Origin: Mesorhizobium silamurunense
Lineage (GTDB): Bacteria > Pseudomonadota > Alphaproteobacteria > Rhizobiales > Rhizobiaceae
Reading direction: 5' to 3'
NCBI RefSeq assembly: GCF_014843825.1
Contig: NZ_JHQR01000144.1
Span: forward strand, 1-38,685
DNA length: 38,685 bases
Made by a program: the position numbers and the translations under genes
Shown: in pieces, positions 8,203 through 17,393 of the stretch
How positions within the stretch are numbered: position 1 is the stretch's first letter
Layout of the letters: each line of letters begins with the position of its first letter
Notes under the pieces: generated by a model
Told to the model about the DNA's origin: nothing
Seen by the model: only the letters and a program-made list of their open reading frames with translations
The model's database searches: none

Positions 8203-8649
8203 ATGTCCGAGATCACCGTCCGCCCGCTTGCCCAGTCCGATCACGCCGACTGGCGGCGGCTGTGGACCGCCTACCTCACTTTCTACGAGACCAAGCTGCC
8301 GGACGAGGTCTACGACGTCACTTGGAAGCGCCTGTTCTCGGCAGGCGAATTCGAGCCGAAAGGTTTTATCGCCACGTTTCACGGCAGCGCTGTCGGCCTC
8401 ACCCACTATCTCTATCACCGCTCGTGCTGGTCGGAGAAAAACAACTGCTACCTGCAGGACCTGTTCGCCGACCCGGAGGTGCGCGGCAAGGGTGTCGGCG
8501 CGGCCTTGATCAAAGCCGTGCAAGAGGAGGCCGGCAAGATCGGCGTGAAGAACGTCTATTGGATGACGCACGAGACCAACGCCACCGCGCGCAGGCTCTA
8601 CGACCATGTCGCGCGGCGGACAGGCTTCATCGAGTACGATCTGCTGTAA
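8203..8649 (+). CDS. GNAT family N-acetyltransferase
   Basis: A 148-aa acetyltransferase fold. The acetyl-CoA binding motif A appears as DLFADPEVRGKGVGAALIKAV, with the Arg-Gly-Lys-Gly-Val-Gly loop, followed by motif B containing NVYWMTHETNATARRLYDHV. Substrate unknown. The ATG at 8203 is preceded by GGAGGAAAA; an in-frame TTG at 8191 would overlap that ribosome site. It lies between the moxR-type gene and the VWA gene, in the same direction, and may belong to the same transcript. Confidence 0.88.
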   Translation: MSEITVRPLAQSDHADWRRLWTAYLTFYETKLPDEVYDVTWKRLFSAGEFEPKGFIATFHGSAVGLTHYLYHRSCWSEKNNCYLQDLFADPEVRGKGVGAALIKAVQEEAGKIGVKNVYWMTHETNATARRLYDHVARRTGFIEYDLL

Positions 8650-8722
8650 GGCATCGGGAGCAGTCTCCGGGCGTCGCGCGATCTATCGCCCGGCTTGCCG
8701 GATGGATTTGAGGACAAGTTGA

Positions 8723-9127
8723 ATGACTCATTATGTCAAAATTCTCGACGGTGCGGACGACATTTGGGGGGTGCGCGTTCCCGATCTTCCTGGCTGTCAT
8801 GGCGGCGGCGCGAATCCCGAGGAAGCGATCGCGGATGCGACCTCAGCGATACGTGGATGGGCCGAAGCACGGCTGGCTAAACATTTGCCCATGCCAGCCC
8901 CCCGGACCGTGGCGGACCTATTGCGGGCGGATGAAATCGACAGTAGCGCCGGCGAGTCGGCAGTGATGATTCCTGTGCTGATCGATTCCGGGCGACCTGT
9001 AAGGGCCAATCTTTCGCTGGACGCCGGCCTCTTGGCGGCAATCGACGAAGAGGCCGGCCGTCATGGCCTCACGCGCTCTGCTTTCATTGCGAGTGCTGCT
9101 CGAGAAAAAATCGAGGGACACAGATAA
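8723..9127 (+). CDS. HicB-like antitoxin (orphan)
   Basis: A 134-aa two-part protein. The N-terminal half is the HicB partial RNase-H fold, with VRVPDLPGCHGGGANPEEA in about residues 18-36, which holds the Pro-Asp-Leu-Pro-Gly-Cys signature. The C-terminal part (about 96-131), NLSLDAGLLAAIDEEA and LTRSAFIASAAREKI, is a ribbon-helix-helix-like DNA-binding segment. HicB normally neutralises the HicA mRNA interferase and represses the pair. No HicA-size gene is present on either side: only 73 bases separate it from the GNAT gene and 10 from the VWA gene. It may be an orphan that works as a regulator. Confidence 0.82.
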   Translation: MTHYVKILDGADDIWGVRVPDLPGCHGGGANPEEAIADATSAIRGWAEARLAKHLPMPAPRTVADLLRADEIDSSAGESAVMIPVLIDSGRPVRANLSLDAGLLAAIDEEAGRHGLTRSAFIASAAREKIEGHR

Positions 9128-9137
9128 CTATCCGATC

Positions 9138-10328
9138 ATGTTCATTCCCTTCTTCCTCGAACTGAAGGCCGCGCGGGTTCCCGTTTCGCTCAGGGAATAT
9201 CTGTCGCTGCTCGAAGGGCTGGAGGCTGGGCTCGTCGACTATGACGTCGAGGGTTTCTACTACCTCGCGCGTTCGGCCCTGGTGAAGGACGAGCGCCACA
9301 TCGATCGTTTCGACCAGGTGTTCGCGCATGTTTTCAAGGGCGTCGAGGCGCTTGCCGGGCCGGATGCCGTCGATGTCGCCAACATCCCCGAGGAATGGCT
9401 GCGCAGGCTTGCCGAAAAGCACCTGACCGAAGAAGAGAAGAAGCTGATCGAGGCGCTGGGTGGCTTCGAGAAGCTGATGGAGACGCTGAAGCAGCGTCTG
9501 GAGGAGCAGAAGGGTCGCCACCAGGGTGGTTCGAAATGGATCGGCACCGGCGGCACCTCGCCATTCGGCGCCTATGGCTACAATTCGGAGGGCGTGCGCA
9601 TCGGCCAGCACGAAAGCCGGCATCGCCGCGCGGTAAAAGTCTGGGACAAGCGCGAGTTCAAGAATTTCGACGATGCCGTCGAGCTCGGCACCCGCAATAT
9701 AAAGGTGGCGCTGAAGCGCCTGCGTCGTTGGGTGCGCGAGGGCGCCGAGGAAGAGTTCGACCTGCCTGGCACCATCCATGCCACAGCTGAGCACGGCTAT
9801 CTGGACGTCAAGACGCGACCCGAGCGGCGCAACGCAGTGAAGCTCTTGATGTTCTTCGACGTCGGCGGCTCGATGGACGACCATATCCGCACCGTCGAGG
9901 AACTGTTCTCCGCCGCGCGCGCCGAGTTTCGGCAACTCGAATATTTCTACTTCCACAACTGCCTCTATGAGCGCGTCTGGAAGGACAACCGCCGCCGCCT
10001 TGCCGAGACCATCCCGACCTTCGACCTGCTTCACAAATACGGGTCGGACTACAAGGTCATCGTCGTCGGCGATGCCTCCATGAGCCCCTACGAGATCGCC
10101 CATCCCGGCGGCTCGGTCGAGCACTGGAACCCGGAAGCCGGCAGCGTCTGGCTCGCAAGGCTGTTGCAGCAATGGCCGAATGCGATCTGGCTCAACCCGG
10201 AAGCTGAGAAGAACTGGCGCTACACGCACTCGATCGCGATGATCAACGATATCTTCGGCGGCCGGATGTTCCCACTGACGCTTGCCGGGCTCGAAGCGGC
10301 GACGAGGCAGCTGTCCCGCAAGCACTAG
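9138..10328 (+). CDS. VWA-domain protein, CoxE-like
   Basis: A 396-aa protein with an N-terminal helical region ([18 protein letters not shown]) and a C-terminal von Willebrand A domain. The metal-site motif is DVGGSM (241-246), the DxGxS form typical of CoxE-like proteins rather than the DxSxS form. Family members work with MoxR/CoxD ATPases in maturation of enzymes such as CO dehydrogenase. The matching ATPase is at 7275, with a GNAT and a HicB gene in between. No cox enzyme subunits are in the window, so the target is unknown. The ATG at 9138 has no good ribosome site and lies 10 bases after the hicB stop, which suggests translational coupling. Confidence 0.9.
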   Translation: MFIPFFLELKAARVPVSLREYLSLLEGLEAGLVDYDVEGFYYLARSALVKDERHIDRFDQVFAHVFKGVEALAGPDAVDVANIPEEWLRRLAEKHLTEEEKKLIEALGGFEKLMETLKQRLEEQKGRHQGGSKWIGTGGTSPFGAYGYNSEGVRIGQHESRHRRAVKVWDKREFKNFDDAVELGTRNIKVALKRLRRWVREGAEEEFDLPGTIHATAEHGYLDVKTRPERRNAVKLLMFFDVGGSMDDHIRTVEELFSAARAEFRQLEYFYFHNCLYERVWKDNRRRLAETIPTFDLLHKYGSDYKVIVVGDASMSPYEIAHPGGSVEHWNPEAGSVWLARLLQQWPNAIWLNPEAEKNWRYTHSIAMINDIFGGRMFPLTLAGLEAATRQLSRKH

Positions 10329-10422
10329 CCCGCTTTCGCTGGCAGCGTTTGTAACAAATGCCTATGTTTGCGCGAATATAGGCTGCCCACCAACAACGAG
10401 CCGCCAAGGCCGAGGAGATTTC

Positions 10423-10827
10423 ATGGACACCCACGCCTACCCCGTCACCCGCACCGATGCCGAGTGGCGAGCCCGGCTGACGCCGGAGCAATATGCCGTC
10501 ATGCGCAACCACGGCACTGAGCGTCCCGGCAGCTGCGCCCTGCTTTACGAGAAGCGCGCCGGCACTTTCTTCTGCGTCGGTTGCGACCAGCCGCTGTTCG
10601 AATCCAAGCTGAAATTCGAGAGCGGCACCGGCTGGCCGAGCTTCAACGATCCGGTGCCTGGTTCGATCGAGACCACCGTCGACCGCAGCTACGGCATGGT
10701 TCGCACCGAATGTCATTGCTCGCGCTGCGGCAGCCATCTCGGCCATGTCTTCGAGGACGGCCCGCCGCCGACCGGCCTGCGCTACTGCATCAACGGCGTG
10801 GCGCTGCAGTTCGAGCCGGCGGCCTGA
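10423..10827 (+). CDS. msrB: Peptide-methionine (R)-S-oxide reductase MsrB
   Basis: A 134-aa repair enzyme that reduces methionine-R-sulfoxide in proteins. The catalytic Cys is Cys122 in [11 protein letters not shown]. The structural zinc site is formed by CVGC (51-54) and CSRC (99-102). The common SGTGWPSF motif is at 67-74; the resolving Cys found there in some homologues is replaced by Thr, so recycling may use another Cys or thioredoxin directly. The ATG at 10423 has GAGGAG upstream. The gene stands alone and ends in a strong terminator. Confidence 0.95.
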   Translation: MDTHAYPVTRTDAEWRARLTPEQYAVMRNHGTERPGSCALLYEKRAGTFFCVGCDQPLFESKLKFESGTGWPSFNDPVPGSIETTVDRSYGMVRTECHCSRCGSHLGHVFEDGPPPTGLRYCINGVALQFEPAA

Positions 10828-10847
10828 CCGGTACCCCGTCAGTTTGG

Positions 10848-10875
10848 AAAGGGTGGCTTCGGCCGCCCTTTTTTA
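10848..10875 (+). terminator. Rho-independent terminator of msrB
   Basis: A 10-bp stem AAAGGGTGGC / GCCGCCCTTT (10848-10871) closed by a UUCG tetraloop and followed by a T-run. One G-T pair within the stem. One of the strongest terminators in the window. Confidence 0.9.
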
Positions 10876-10895
10876 TGCGCATCTGCTGTGCGTCC

Positions 10896-11195
10896 TCACA
10901 CAATGACCGTCGCGATCAGCCAGAGCGCCGAGCCCAGCATCATCAGCGAGGCCTTGGCGCCGCCGGTCTTTTCCGCCGTCCGCCAGACGGCAAGGGAGAG
11001 GAAGATGTTGTAGGGAACGGCGAGGAAATGCACTGTGAGAACCAGCCAGAGCGGCAGCTTCAGCCCGAGCAGGACGAGCGCCAGCGCCGACGAGGCAATG
11101 TTGATCGCCGTGCCGGCAAGCAGCATGTCGCGCCAGAACAGCCGGTCGGGCGAAGCTCTGCCTTGCCAGCGCGAGCGGAAGAAGCCGGCAAGCAT
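10896..11195 (-). CDS. Small integral membrane protein of unknown function
   Basis: A 99-aa protein with three predicted membrane helices (about residues 23-46, 48-66 and 82-99) after a basic N-terminus (RSRWQGRASPDRLFWRD). I do not recognise a family. It starts 7 bases after the DUF4268-like gene ends, so both are probably on one transcript. No enzyme motif or conserved acidic or His residue in the helices points to a function. Confidence 0.65.
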   Translation of the reverse strand: MLAGFFRSRWQGRASPDRLFWRDMLLAGTAINIASSALALVLLGLKLPLWLVLTVHFLAVPYNIFLSLAVWRTAEKTGGAKASLMMLGSALWLIATVIV

Positions 11196-11202
11196 CTGCG
11201 GT

Positions 11203-11643
11203 CTACTCCCGCCCCAGCACTTCAGTCACGGCGCGCTCGAAGCGTGAGCATTCCGTCACCAGCCAGTCGGCCATGGCCGGCCAGTTGTCCTCGGCGAAGC
11301 AGTTGACCTGCCACTGCGAATTGATGCCGAGGTTCTGCGCGCTCTGCTCCGGCCTGAGCTTCAGCCGCGCCTCGATCGCCGGCTGAAACGGCTTCAGCCG
11401 TGTCCAGACTTCCGTTGCGCCGAGCTTTTCGTTGCGGCCGAAGAAGACGCCGACCACATTCTCGCTCGGCGCGACATACATGGAAAGCACCAGGGCAAAC
11501 TCCGGCAAGCCGCGCTGCCAGAACCAAGGACCGCGCCTCGCCAGCCGTGCCCTTTCTCCCGGGTGCCGTTCGGCGAACAGCGCCCAGAAACCGCGATGGC
11601 GGAACTCCGAAGCGCGGCGCCCGCCGAAGTCGAACTCGCTCAT
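11203..11643 (-). CDS. DUF4268-like protein
   Basis: A 146-aa cytosolic protein. The opening RHRGFWALFAERHP and the later VVGVFFGRNEKL and Trp-rich segment (WPAMADWLVTECSRFERAV) resemble the DUF4268 domain, found alone or at the end of restriction-like proteins; the resemblance is from memory and moderate. No catalytic residues can be named. No restriction or methylase gene is near. It is followed by a small membrane protein gene in the same direction. Upstream lies palindromic repeat 11678-11819, then gapR. Confidence 0.6.
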   Translation of the reverse strand: MSEFDFGGRRASEFRHRGFWALFAERHPGERARLARRGPWFWQRGLPEFALVLSMYVAPSENVVGVFFGRNEKLGATEVWTRLKPFQPAIEARLKLRPEQSAQNLGINSQWQVNCFAEDNWPAMADWLVTECSRFERAVTEVLGRE

Positions 11644-11677
11644 GGCCGGCTGCTCGCGCTACCATCACGGCTTGGCC

Positions 11678-11819
11678 GAGACTGTTTCGAAATTCGCTCT
11701 GGCGAGTCATATGGTGGTGGTTTCGAGAACCGTAGCGCAGCGGACATTTGGTCCGTGAGCAACGGAAGCGCAGAAAACGCCATCAGATGGCCGCCGGAGT
11801 AGAATTTCCAAACAGTCTC
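11678..11819. repeat. Long palindromic element carrying hairpin family B, copy 2
   Basis: Outer arms GAGACTGTTT (11678-11687) and AAACAGTCTC (11810-11819) are perfectly complementary; pairing continues with GAAATTC/GAATTTC and, less perfectly, to about 11720/11775, giving arms near 40 bases. The centre holds hairpin B: GCGGAC (11740-11745), loop ATTTG, GTCCGT (11751-11756), with outer CCGT/ACGG (11730-11733/11762-11765). The element begins at the base after the gapR stop codon. No coding capacity. Confidence 0.75.
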
Positions 11820-12080
11820 TTAGACCATGCCGAGCGCGGCCTTGTATAGATCGAGGATCGACTCCTCCTCCTGGCGCTCGGCTTGGTCCTTCTTGCGCAG
11901 CCGGATGATGGTGCGGATCGCCTTGGTGTCGAAGCCGGTGCCCTTGGCCTCGCCATAGACGTCCTTGATGTCGTCGGAAATCGTCTTCTTCTCTTCCTCG
12001 AGCCGCTCGATGCGCTCGATGATGGCGCGCAGCTGGCCGGCGGCTACAGTCTGGCTGGTCTCGGTGATCTCGTCGGCCAT
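11820..12080 (-). CDS. gapR: GapR (DUF2312) nucleoid-associated protein
   Basis: An 86-aa alphaproteobacterial DNA-binding protein. It has the typical DUF2312 layout: [20 protein letters not shown], a long helix, then [19 protein letters not shown] and the basic [11 protein letters not shown] segment. GapR forms a clamp on overtwisted AT-rich DNA ahead of polymerases and aids topoisomerases and chromosome replication (shown in Caulobacter). Length and sequence are normal. GGAGAG precedes the ATG at 12080. Both flanks carry palindromic elements of the same hairpin family, the downstream one starting directly at the TAA stop. Confidence 0.94.
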   Translation of the reverse strand: MADEITETSQTVAAGQLRAIIERIERLEEEKKTISDDIKDVYGEAKGTGFDTKAIRTIIRLRKKDQAERQEEESILDLYKAALGMV

Positions 12081-12211
12081 TTTTCTCTCCGCGTTTTTTG
12101 CGCCACGGCGATTCCCGCCCCGGCAAAATTGGAGCGGGTTCGATGCCCGAGCACGCGCGGCGGGTCAAGACATTATCGATGCGGCATGAAGGGTTACGCA
12201 CGCCCTAGGGT

Positions 12212-12417
12212 GTGTTGGGATTCAGGTCAAGCCGGCCTGAGAATGGTGGCTTCCGAGAACCGGAGCGGAGCGTACTTAAGGTACGTGAGCACCGGCCTAC
12301 GCCGGCCGTAGCCTTAAACTGCCACGCCATTCTCAGTCATGGATGCTTCGGCCGGCGAAGGCCGGAAGCGCAGGAAGCCGGCGTTTGCAGACCGGCCTCA
12401 CCTGAATCTCAATACAC
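12212..12417. repeat. Long palindromic element carrying hairpin family B, copy 3
   Basis: The ends GTGT..GATTCAGGT..GCCGG (from 12212) and CCGGC..ACCTGAATC..ACAC (to 12417) are inverted repeats; a second pair, GAGAATGG/CCATTCTC (12239-12246/12327-12334), lies inside. Hairpin B is GCGTAC (12270-12275), loop TTAAG, GTACGT (12281-12286), outer CCGG/CCGG. Flank GAGAACCG before the hairpin is shared with copy 2. The element touches the stop codon (TAG) of the pyruvate carboxylase gene. This fills most of the 337-base gap between that gene and gapR. Confidence 0.75.
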
Positions 12418-15400
12418 CTACCCGAAAGCGATCAGCAAATCCTTGGCGTCGATCTGGTCGCCGGCCTTGACCAGCACTTCGGCGACCACGCCGTCGCGCT
12501 CGGCATGCAGCGCGGTCTCCATCTTCATCGCCTCGATCGAGAGCAGCACATCGCCCGCCTTGACGGCCTGCCCGGCGGCAACCGCAAGCGCTGAGACCAC
12601 GCCCGGCATCGGCGCGCCGATATGCGCTTCGTTGCCGGGTTCCGCCTTGCGCCGCGCCTTGGCGGCCGAGGCGCCGTGGGCGCGGTCCGGCACCTTCACG
12701 CGGCGCGGCTGGCCGTTGAGCTCGAAGAAGACGGTGACCATGCCCTTGTCGTCGACATCGCCGAACGCCTGGCAGCGCACCACCAAGGTCTTGCCCTTCT
12801 CGATGTCGACGAAGATCTCGTCTTCCGACTTCATGCCGTAGAAATAGGTCGGCGTCGGCAGCACGCTGACCGGGCCGTAGGATTCCTGCGCGGCGGCAAA
12901 GTCGGTGAACACTTTCGGATACATCAGCCAGGAGGCGAACTCGAACTCTGTGAGCTTGCGTTCGAGCTTTTCCTCGATCTCCTTGCGGCTGGCCTTCAGG
13001 TTCGCCGGCTTGAGCAGCGAGCCCGGCCGGACGGTGATCGGCTTTTCGCCCTTCAGCGCCTTCTTCTGCAGCGCTTGCGGCCAGCCGCCGGGCGATTGGC
13101 CGAGATCGCCGCGCAGCATCGAGACGACCGAGTCCGGGAAGGCGATGTCCTTCGCCGGGTTCTCGACGTCGGCGACGGTGAGGTCCTGGCTCACCATCAT
13201 CAGCGCCATGTCGCCGACCACTTTCGACGACGGCGTCACCTTGACGATGTCGCCGAACATCAGGTTGACGTCGTGATAGGCCTGCGCCACCTCGTGCCAG
13301 CGCGTTTCGAGCCCGAGCGAGCGCGCCTGTTCCTTGAGATTGGTGAACTGGCCGCCCGGCATCTCGTGCAGATAGACTTCCGAGGCCGGACCCTTGAGGT
13401 CGCTCTCGAAGGCGGCATACTGGTTGCGGACCGCTTCCCAGTAGAAGGAGACGTGGCGGATCCACTGCGGATCGAGTCCCGGGTCGCGCTCCGTGCCCTT
13501 GAGCGCCTCGACGATCGAGCCGAGGCAGGGTTGCGAGGTGTTGCCCGAGAAGGAATCCATCGCCGCGTCGATGGCGTCGACGCCGGTCTCGACCGCCGCC
13601 AGCACCGTCGCCGCCGACAGGCCGGACGTATCGTGCGTGTGGAAATGGATCGGCAGGTCGGTCTCTTCGCGCAGCGCCTTGAACAGCACGCGCGCCGCCG
13701 ACGGCTTCAACAGGCCCGCCATGTCCTTGACGGCGATGATATGCGCGCCGGCCGCTTCCAGTTCCTTCGCCAGCCCGACATAGTATTTGAGGTCGTATTT
13801 TGCGCGCGCCGGATCGAGGATGTCGCCGGTGTAGCACATCGCCGCTTCGATCAGCTTGCCCTCGGTGCCCACCGCGTCCATGGCGACGCGCATGTTCTCG
13901 ACCCAGTTCAGGCAGTCGAATACACGGAACAGGTCGACGCCGCCGGCGGCTGCCTGTCTGACGAAATGCTGCACGACATTGTCGGGATAGTTGGTGTAGC
14001 CGACGCCGTTGGCGCCGCGCAGCAGCATCTGCAGCAGAAGGTTGGGTGCGGCTTCACGCACCCGTGACAGCCGTTCCCACGGATCCTCGGTGAGGAAGCG
14101 CATGGCGACGTCGAAGGTGGCGCCGCCCCAGCACTCCAGCGACAACAGCTGCGGCAGCGCCCGCGCATAGGTGCCGGCAATGCCTGCGATGTCATAGGTG
14201 CGCATCCGGGTGGCGAGCAGCGACTGGTGGCCGTCGCGCATCGTCGTGTCGGTGACCAGCACCTGGGTCTGGCCGCGCATCCAGGAGGCGAACTTCTCCG
14301 GTCCGAGCGCATCGAACCTTTGCTTGCTGCCGTCCGGCACCTTGCCGTTGAGATAGGGCACGACAGGCGCCGCCGCGTCGGCCTTCGGCATCGGCCGGCC
14401 GCGCGTCTCGGGATGGCCGTTGACGCTGACATCGGCCAGGTAGTTGAGAAGCTTGGTGGCGCGGTCCTGCCGCTTCACCTGCTGGAACAGTTCCGGCGTC
14501 GTGTCGATGAACTTGGTGGTGTAGGAATTGTCGGCAAAGCTCGGGTGATTGATGATCGCTTCGAGGAAGGTGAGGTTGGTCGCCACGCCGCGGATGCGGA
14601 ACTCGCGCAGCGCCCGGTTCATGCGCGCGATCGTCTCGGCCGGCGTCGGCGCCCAGGCCGTCACCTTTTCGAGCAGCGGATCGTAGAAGCGGGTGATGAC
14701 CGCGCCCGAATAGGCGGTGCCGCCGTCGAGCCGTATGCCGAAGCCGGTGGCGCCGCGATAGGCGGTGATGCGGCCATAGTCCGGAATGAAATTGTGCTCC
14801 GGATCCTCGGTGGTGATGCGGCACTGCAGCGCGTGGCCGTTGAGCTTGATGTCCTTCTGCATCGGCACGCCGGATTCCGGCGTGCCGATGGCGAAGCCGT
14901 CGAGGATGTGAATCTGCGCCTTCACGATGTCGATGCCCGTCACCATCTCGGTGACCGTGTGCTCGACCTGGATGCGCGGGTTGACCTCTATGAAGTAAAA
15001 CTTGCCGGTGTCGGCGTCCTGCAGGAACTCGACCGTGCCGGCGCCGATATAGCTGGTCTCGCGCGCGATCTTCAGCGCATAGCCGCAGAGCTCCTGGCGC
15101 AGCTCCTCGCTGAGATAGGGAGCCGGCGCGCGTTCGACGACCTTCTGATTGCGGCGCTGGATCGAGCAGTCGCGCTCGAACAGATGCACGGCATTGCCAT
15201 GCGTGTCGCCGAGCACCTGCACCTCGACATGGCGGGCGCGCTCGATCAGCTTTTCGAGATAGACCTCGTCCTTGCCGAAGGCGGCCTTCGCCTCGCGCTT
15301 GCCTTCCATGACCTCGCGCGCGAGGTCGGCCTCCGAGCGGATGGCGCGCATGCCGCGGCCGCCGCCGCCCCACGAGGCCTTCAGCATCACCGGATAGCCG

Positions 15401-15876
15401 ATTTGCGCGGCGAGCTTCTTCACCTCTTCCATGTCGTCCGGCAGCGGATCGGTGGCGGGCACGACCGGCACGCCGACCTCGATCGCCAGGTTGCGCGCTG
15501 CGACCTTGTTGCCGAGCCGGCGCATCGTTTCCGGCTTCGGCCCGATGAAGGTGATGCCGGCGGCAGCGCAGGACTCGGCGAATTCCGGACTCTCCGACAA
15601 AAGGCCGTAACCGGGGTGGATGGCGTCGGCGCCGGACAGCCTGGCGACGCGGATCACTTCTTCGATCGAAAGGTAGCTCTCGATCGGCCCCATATCCTTG
15701 GCGAGATGCGGCCCGCGCCCGACCTGGTAGCTTTCGTCGGCCTTGAAGCGGTGCAGCGAATATTTGTCCTCTTCCGCCCAGATCGCCACGGTTTTGAGAC
15801 CCAGTTCGTTGGCCGCGCGAAAGACGCGGATGGCGATTTCGGACCGGTTGGCGACGAGGATCTTCGTGATTGCCAA
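12418..15876 (-). CDS. pyc: Pyruvate carboxylase
   Basis: A 1152-aa biotin enzyme making oxaloacetate from pyruvate and bicarbonate with ATP. Domains in order: biotin carboxylase (KILVANRSEIAIRVF at the start, the Gly-rich ATP loop SWGGGGRGMRA, EVNPRIQVEHTVTE), carboxyltransferase (TDTTMRDGHQSLLATRMRT, then FRVFDCLNW), allosteric linker, and the C-terminal biotin domain with the biotinyl Lys at about 1118 in EAMKM. The size is standard. No ATG fits the N-terminus: the TTG at 15876, with GGAG 9 bases upstream, gives the conserved start; a second TTG at 15915 lacks support. It is monocistronic and supplies anaplerotic carbon. Confidence 0.97.
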   Translation of the reverse strand: MAITKILVANRSEIAIRVFRAANELGLKTVAIWAEEDKYSLHRFKADESYQVGRGPHLAKDMGPIESYLSIEEVIRVARLSGADAIHPGYGLLSESPEFAESCAAAGITFIGPKPETMRRLGNKVAARNLAIEVGVPVVPATDPLPDDMEEVKKLAAQIGYPVMLKASWGGGGRGMRAIRSEADLAREVMEGKREAKAAFGKDEVYLEKLIERARHVEVQVLGDTHGNAVHLFERDCSIQRRNQKVVERAPAPYLSEELRQELCGYALKIARETSYIGAGTVEFLQDADTGKFYFIEVNPRIQVEHTVTEMVTGIDIVKAQIHILDGFAIGTPESGVPMQKDIKLNGHALQCRITTEDPEHNFIPDYGRITAYRGATGFGIRLDGGTAYSGAVITRFYDPLLEKVTAWAPTPAETIARMNRALREFRIRGVATNLTFLEAIINHPSFADNSYTTKFIDTTPELFQQVKRQDRATKLLNYLADVSVNGHPETRGRPMPKADAAAPVVPYLNGKVPDGSKQRFDALGPEKFASWMRGQTQVLVTDTTMRDGHQSLLATRMRTYDIAGIAGTYARALPQLLSLECWGGATFDVAMRFLTEDPWERLSRVREAAPNLLLQMLLRGANGVGYTNYPDNVVQHFVRQAAAGGVDLFRVFDCLNWVENMRVAMDAVGTEGKLIEAAMCYTGDILDPARAKYDLKYYVGLAKELEAAGAHIIAVKDMAGLLKPSAARVLFKALREETDLPIHFHTHDTSGLSAATVLAAVETGVDAIDAAMDSFSGNTSQPCLGSIVEALKGTERDPGLDPQWIRHVSFYWEAVRNQYAAFESDLKGPASEVYLHEMPGGQFTNLKEQARSLGLETRWHEVAQAYHDVNLMFGDIVKVTPSSKVVGDMALMMVSQDLTVADVENPAKDIAFPDSVVSMLRGDLGQSPGGWPQALQKKALKGEKPITVRPGSLLKPANLKASRKEIEEKLERKLTEFEFASWLMYPKVFTDFAAAQESYGPVSVLPTPTYFYGMKSEDEIFVDIEKGKTLVVRCQAFGDVDDKGMVTVFFELNGQPRRVKVPDRAHGASAAKARRKAEPGNEAHIGAPMPGVVSALAVAAGQAVKAGDVLLSIEAMKMETALHAERDGVVAEVLVKAGDQIDAKDLLIAFG

Positions 15877-15966
15877 GGACTGGGCTCCAGCAGCGGAAGG
15901 TGAGGAACGGCGCAATGATTAGCGTGAAAATGCTGCAGCGCAAACAAAATCGCGCGACAGCTAAAA

Positions 15967-15978
15967 CGATTTAAATCG
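15967..15978. promoter_or_regulatory. Perfect 12-bp palindrome upstream of pyruvate carboxylase
   Basis: CGATTTAAATCG lies about 90 bases before the proposed TTG start. It is AT-rich in a GC-rich setting and could be an operator. No regulator gene is adjacent, and the known biotin regulator sites (BioR type) do not look like this. Confidence 0.3.
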
Positions 15979-16079
15979 CTCGTTTGCGCCAAACGCCGTT
16001 ATTCTTCCGCTCGGCGGTTCAAGGGACGGTTTGCCGGCGCTCTCGTCGGGGTCGAGGGGAGGAAGAAGTATCCGCCAAT

Positions 16080-16108
16080 GAAAATGCCCGGCGCTGAGCG
16101 CCGGGCAT
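16080..16108 (-). terminator. Rho-independent terminator of livK
   Basis: An 11-bp perfect stem, ATGCCCGGCGC (16084-16094) and GCGCCGGGCAT (16098-16108), with a TTTT run on the minus strand at 16081-16084. It lies 30 bases past the stop codon of the binding-protein gene. Confidence 0.88.
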
Positions 16109-16137
16109 CCCAAAAAAGTCGGCGTCTGTTTGCCGGC

Positions 16138-17256
16138 TTATTTCTCGAAGTAGCCGTACTTGCCGTCCTCGCCCTTCTTCCATTCGTAGATGACGTAGTC
16201 CGGGCGGGTGATGTCGCCCTTGGCGTCATAGCCGATCTCGCCGATGGCCGTCTTCCATGGTCCGCCGGACTTGATCACCTCGGCAACCTTCTGCGCATCG
16301 TCGGCGGAGCCGACCTTGGCGATAGCCTGGGAGATGATCTGGATGGCAGCGTAGGAGTAGAGCGTGTAGGCTTCCGGCTCGAAGCCGGAGGCGCGGAACT
16401 TCTCCACCACTTCCTTGGCGGCCGGATTCTTGCGCGGATCCGGAGCGAAGGTGTTGAGCGTGCCGGCAACGGCGTCGCCGGCGATCGAGGCCAGTTCGTT
16501 GGAGACGATGCCGTCGCCCGAGAACAGCGGCGCCTTCAGGCCCTGGTCGGCAGACTGACGGATGATCAGGCCGGCTTCGGTGTGCAGACCGCCCCAATAG
16601 ATCAGGGTGACGCCGTTCTGCTTCATCTTGGCGATGAGGGCCGAGAAGTCCTTGTCGCCGACGTTCACGCCTTCATACATCACTTCCGTGATGCCGTTGG
16701 CGTTCAGGTTCTTCTTGGTCTCGTCCGCGAGGCCCTGGCCGTAAGGCGTCTTGTCGTGGATGATGGCGATCTTGGCGTCCTTGAAGTTCTTGGCGATGTA
16801 GTCGCCCGCCACCTTGCCCTGCTGGTCGTCGCGACCGCAGGTGCGGAAGGTGTTCCACAGGCCGCGCTCGGTGAGCTTCGGATTGGTTGCGGCCGGCGTC
16901 ATCACGAGGATGCCGTTTTCGGCATAGACTTCCGACGCGGGAATGGTCACGCCCGAGTTGAAGTGGCCGTCGACGAACTTGACGCCGTCAGCGACGAACT
17001 TGTTGGCGACCGAGATGCCCTGCTTGGGATCGGAGACGTCGTCGCCGATCTCGAGCTTGAGCTGTTGGCCGTTGATTCCGCCCGCCGCGTTGATGTCGGC
17101 GACCGCCTGTTCCGCGCCCTTCTGCAGCTGCGCGCCGAAGGCGGCGTTCGGGCCGGTGATCGGACCGGCGACGCCGATCAGGATGTCGGCCCACGCGCTG
17201 CCGCTGAACGCGATGAACGCGGTCAGCGCCACGGCGGACAAAAGTGATTTTTTCAT
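16138..17256 (-). CDS. livK: Branched-chain amino-acid ABC transporter substrate-binding protein
   Basis: A 372-aa periplasmic binding protein of the Leu/Ile/Val (type 1) fold. Residues 1-23 ([23 protein letters not shown]) form a signal peptide. The mature start [18 protein letters not shown] is the usual one for this family, and the ligand-site segment [14 protein letters not shown] is conserved. It captures amino acids for the LivHMGF permease. It is the last gene of the transporter locus, 137 bases after the DUF6867 gene, with its own promoter-like boxes and a terminator, so it can be made in excess over the membrane parts. Exact amino-acid preference is not readable. Confidence 0.94.
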   Translation of the reverse strand: MKKSLLSAVALTAFIAFSGSAWADILIGVAGPITGPNAAFGAQLQKGAEQAVADINAAGGINGQQLKLEIGDDVSDPKQGISVANKFVADGVKFVDGHFNSGVTIPASEVYAENGILVMTPAATNPKLTERGLWNTFRTCGRDDQQGKVAGDYIAKNFKDAKIAIIHDKTPYGQGLADETKKNLNANGITEVMYEGVNVGDKDFSALIAKMKQNGVTLIYWGGLHTEAGLIIRQSADQGLKAPLFSGDGIVSNELASIAGDAVAGTLNTFAPDPRKNPAAKEVVEKFRASGFEPEAYTLYSYAAIQIISQAIAKVGSADDAQKVAEVIKSGGPWKTAIGEIGYDAKGDITRPDYVIYEWKKGEDGKYGYFEK

Positions 17257-17327
17257 TGAAACGCTCCCATTTACGGAGTGGGCGTGGATGACACTTTCAT
17301 GCGATGCCCACCCTTATCGCAGAAAGC

Positions 17328-17357
17328 ATAGAATGCCGATTTTCAGGCACTTGTCAC
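17328..17357 (-). promoter_or_regulatory. Possible livK promoter
   Basis: On the minus strand GTGACA (17357-17352) and TTCTAT (17333-17328) are 18 bases apart, about 70 bases before the livK ATG. This would let livK be transcribed apart from the rest of the operon. Weak match at the -10. Confidence 0.4.
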
Positions 17358-17393
17358 GCCGATTCATCCCTGAAACGACGTTAAGCATGAACC

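Noticed and set aside
8650..8722. Possible hicA toxin gene before hicB
   Set aside because: Only 73 bases are available and no HicA-like sequence is readable.
14227..15903. Long plus-strand open frame (558 codons) opposite pyruvate carboxylase
   Set aside because: Arg/Asp/Gly-rich shadow of a GC-rich gene with no domain pattern; the minus-strand frame is an intact pyruvate carboxylase.
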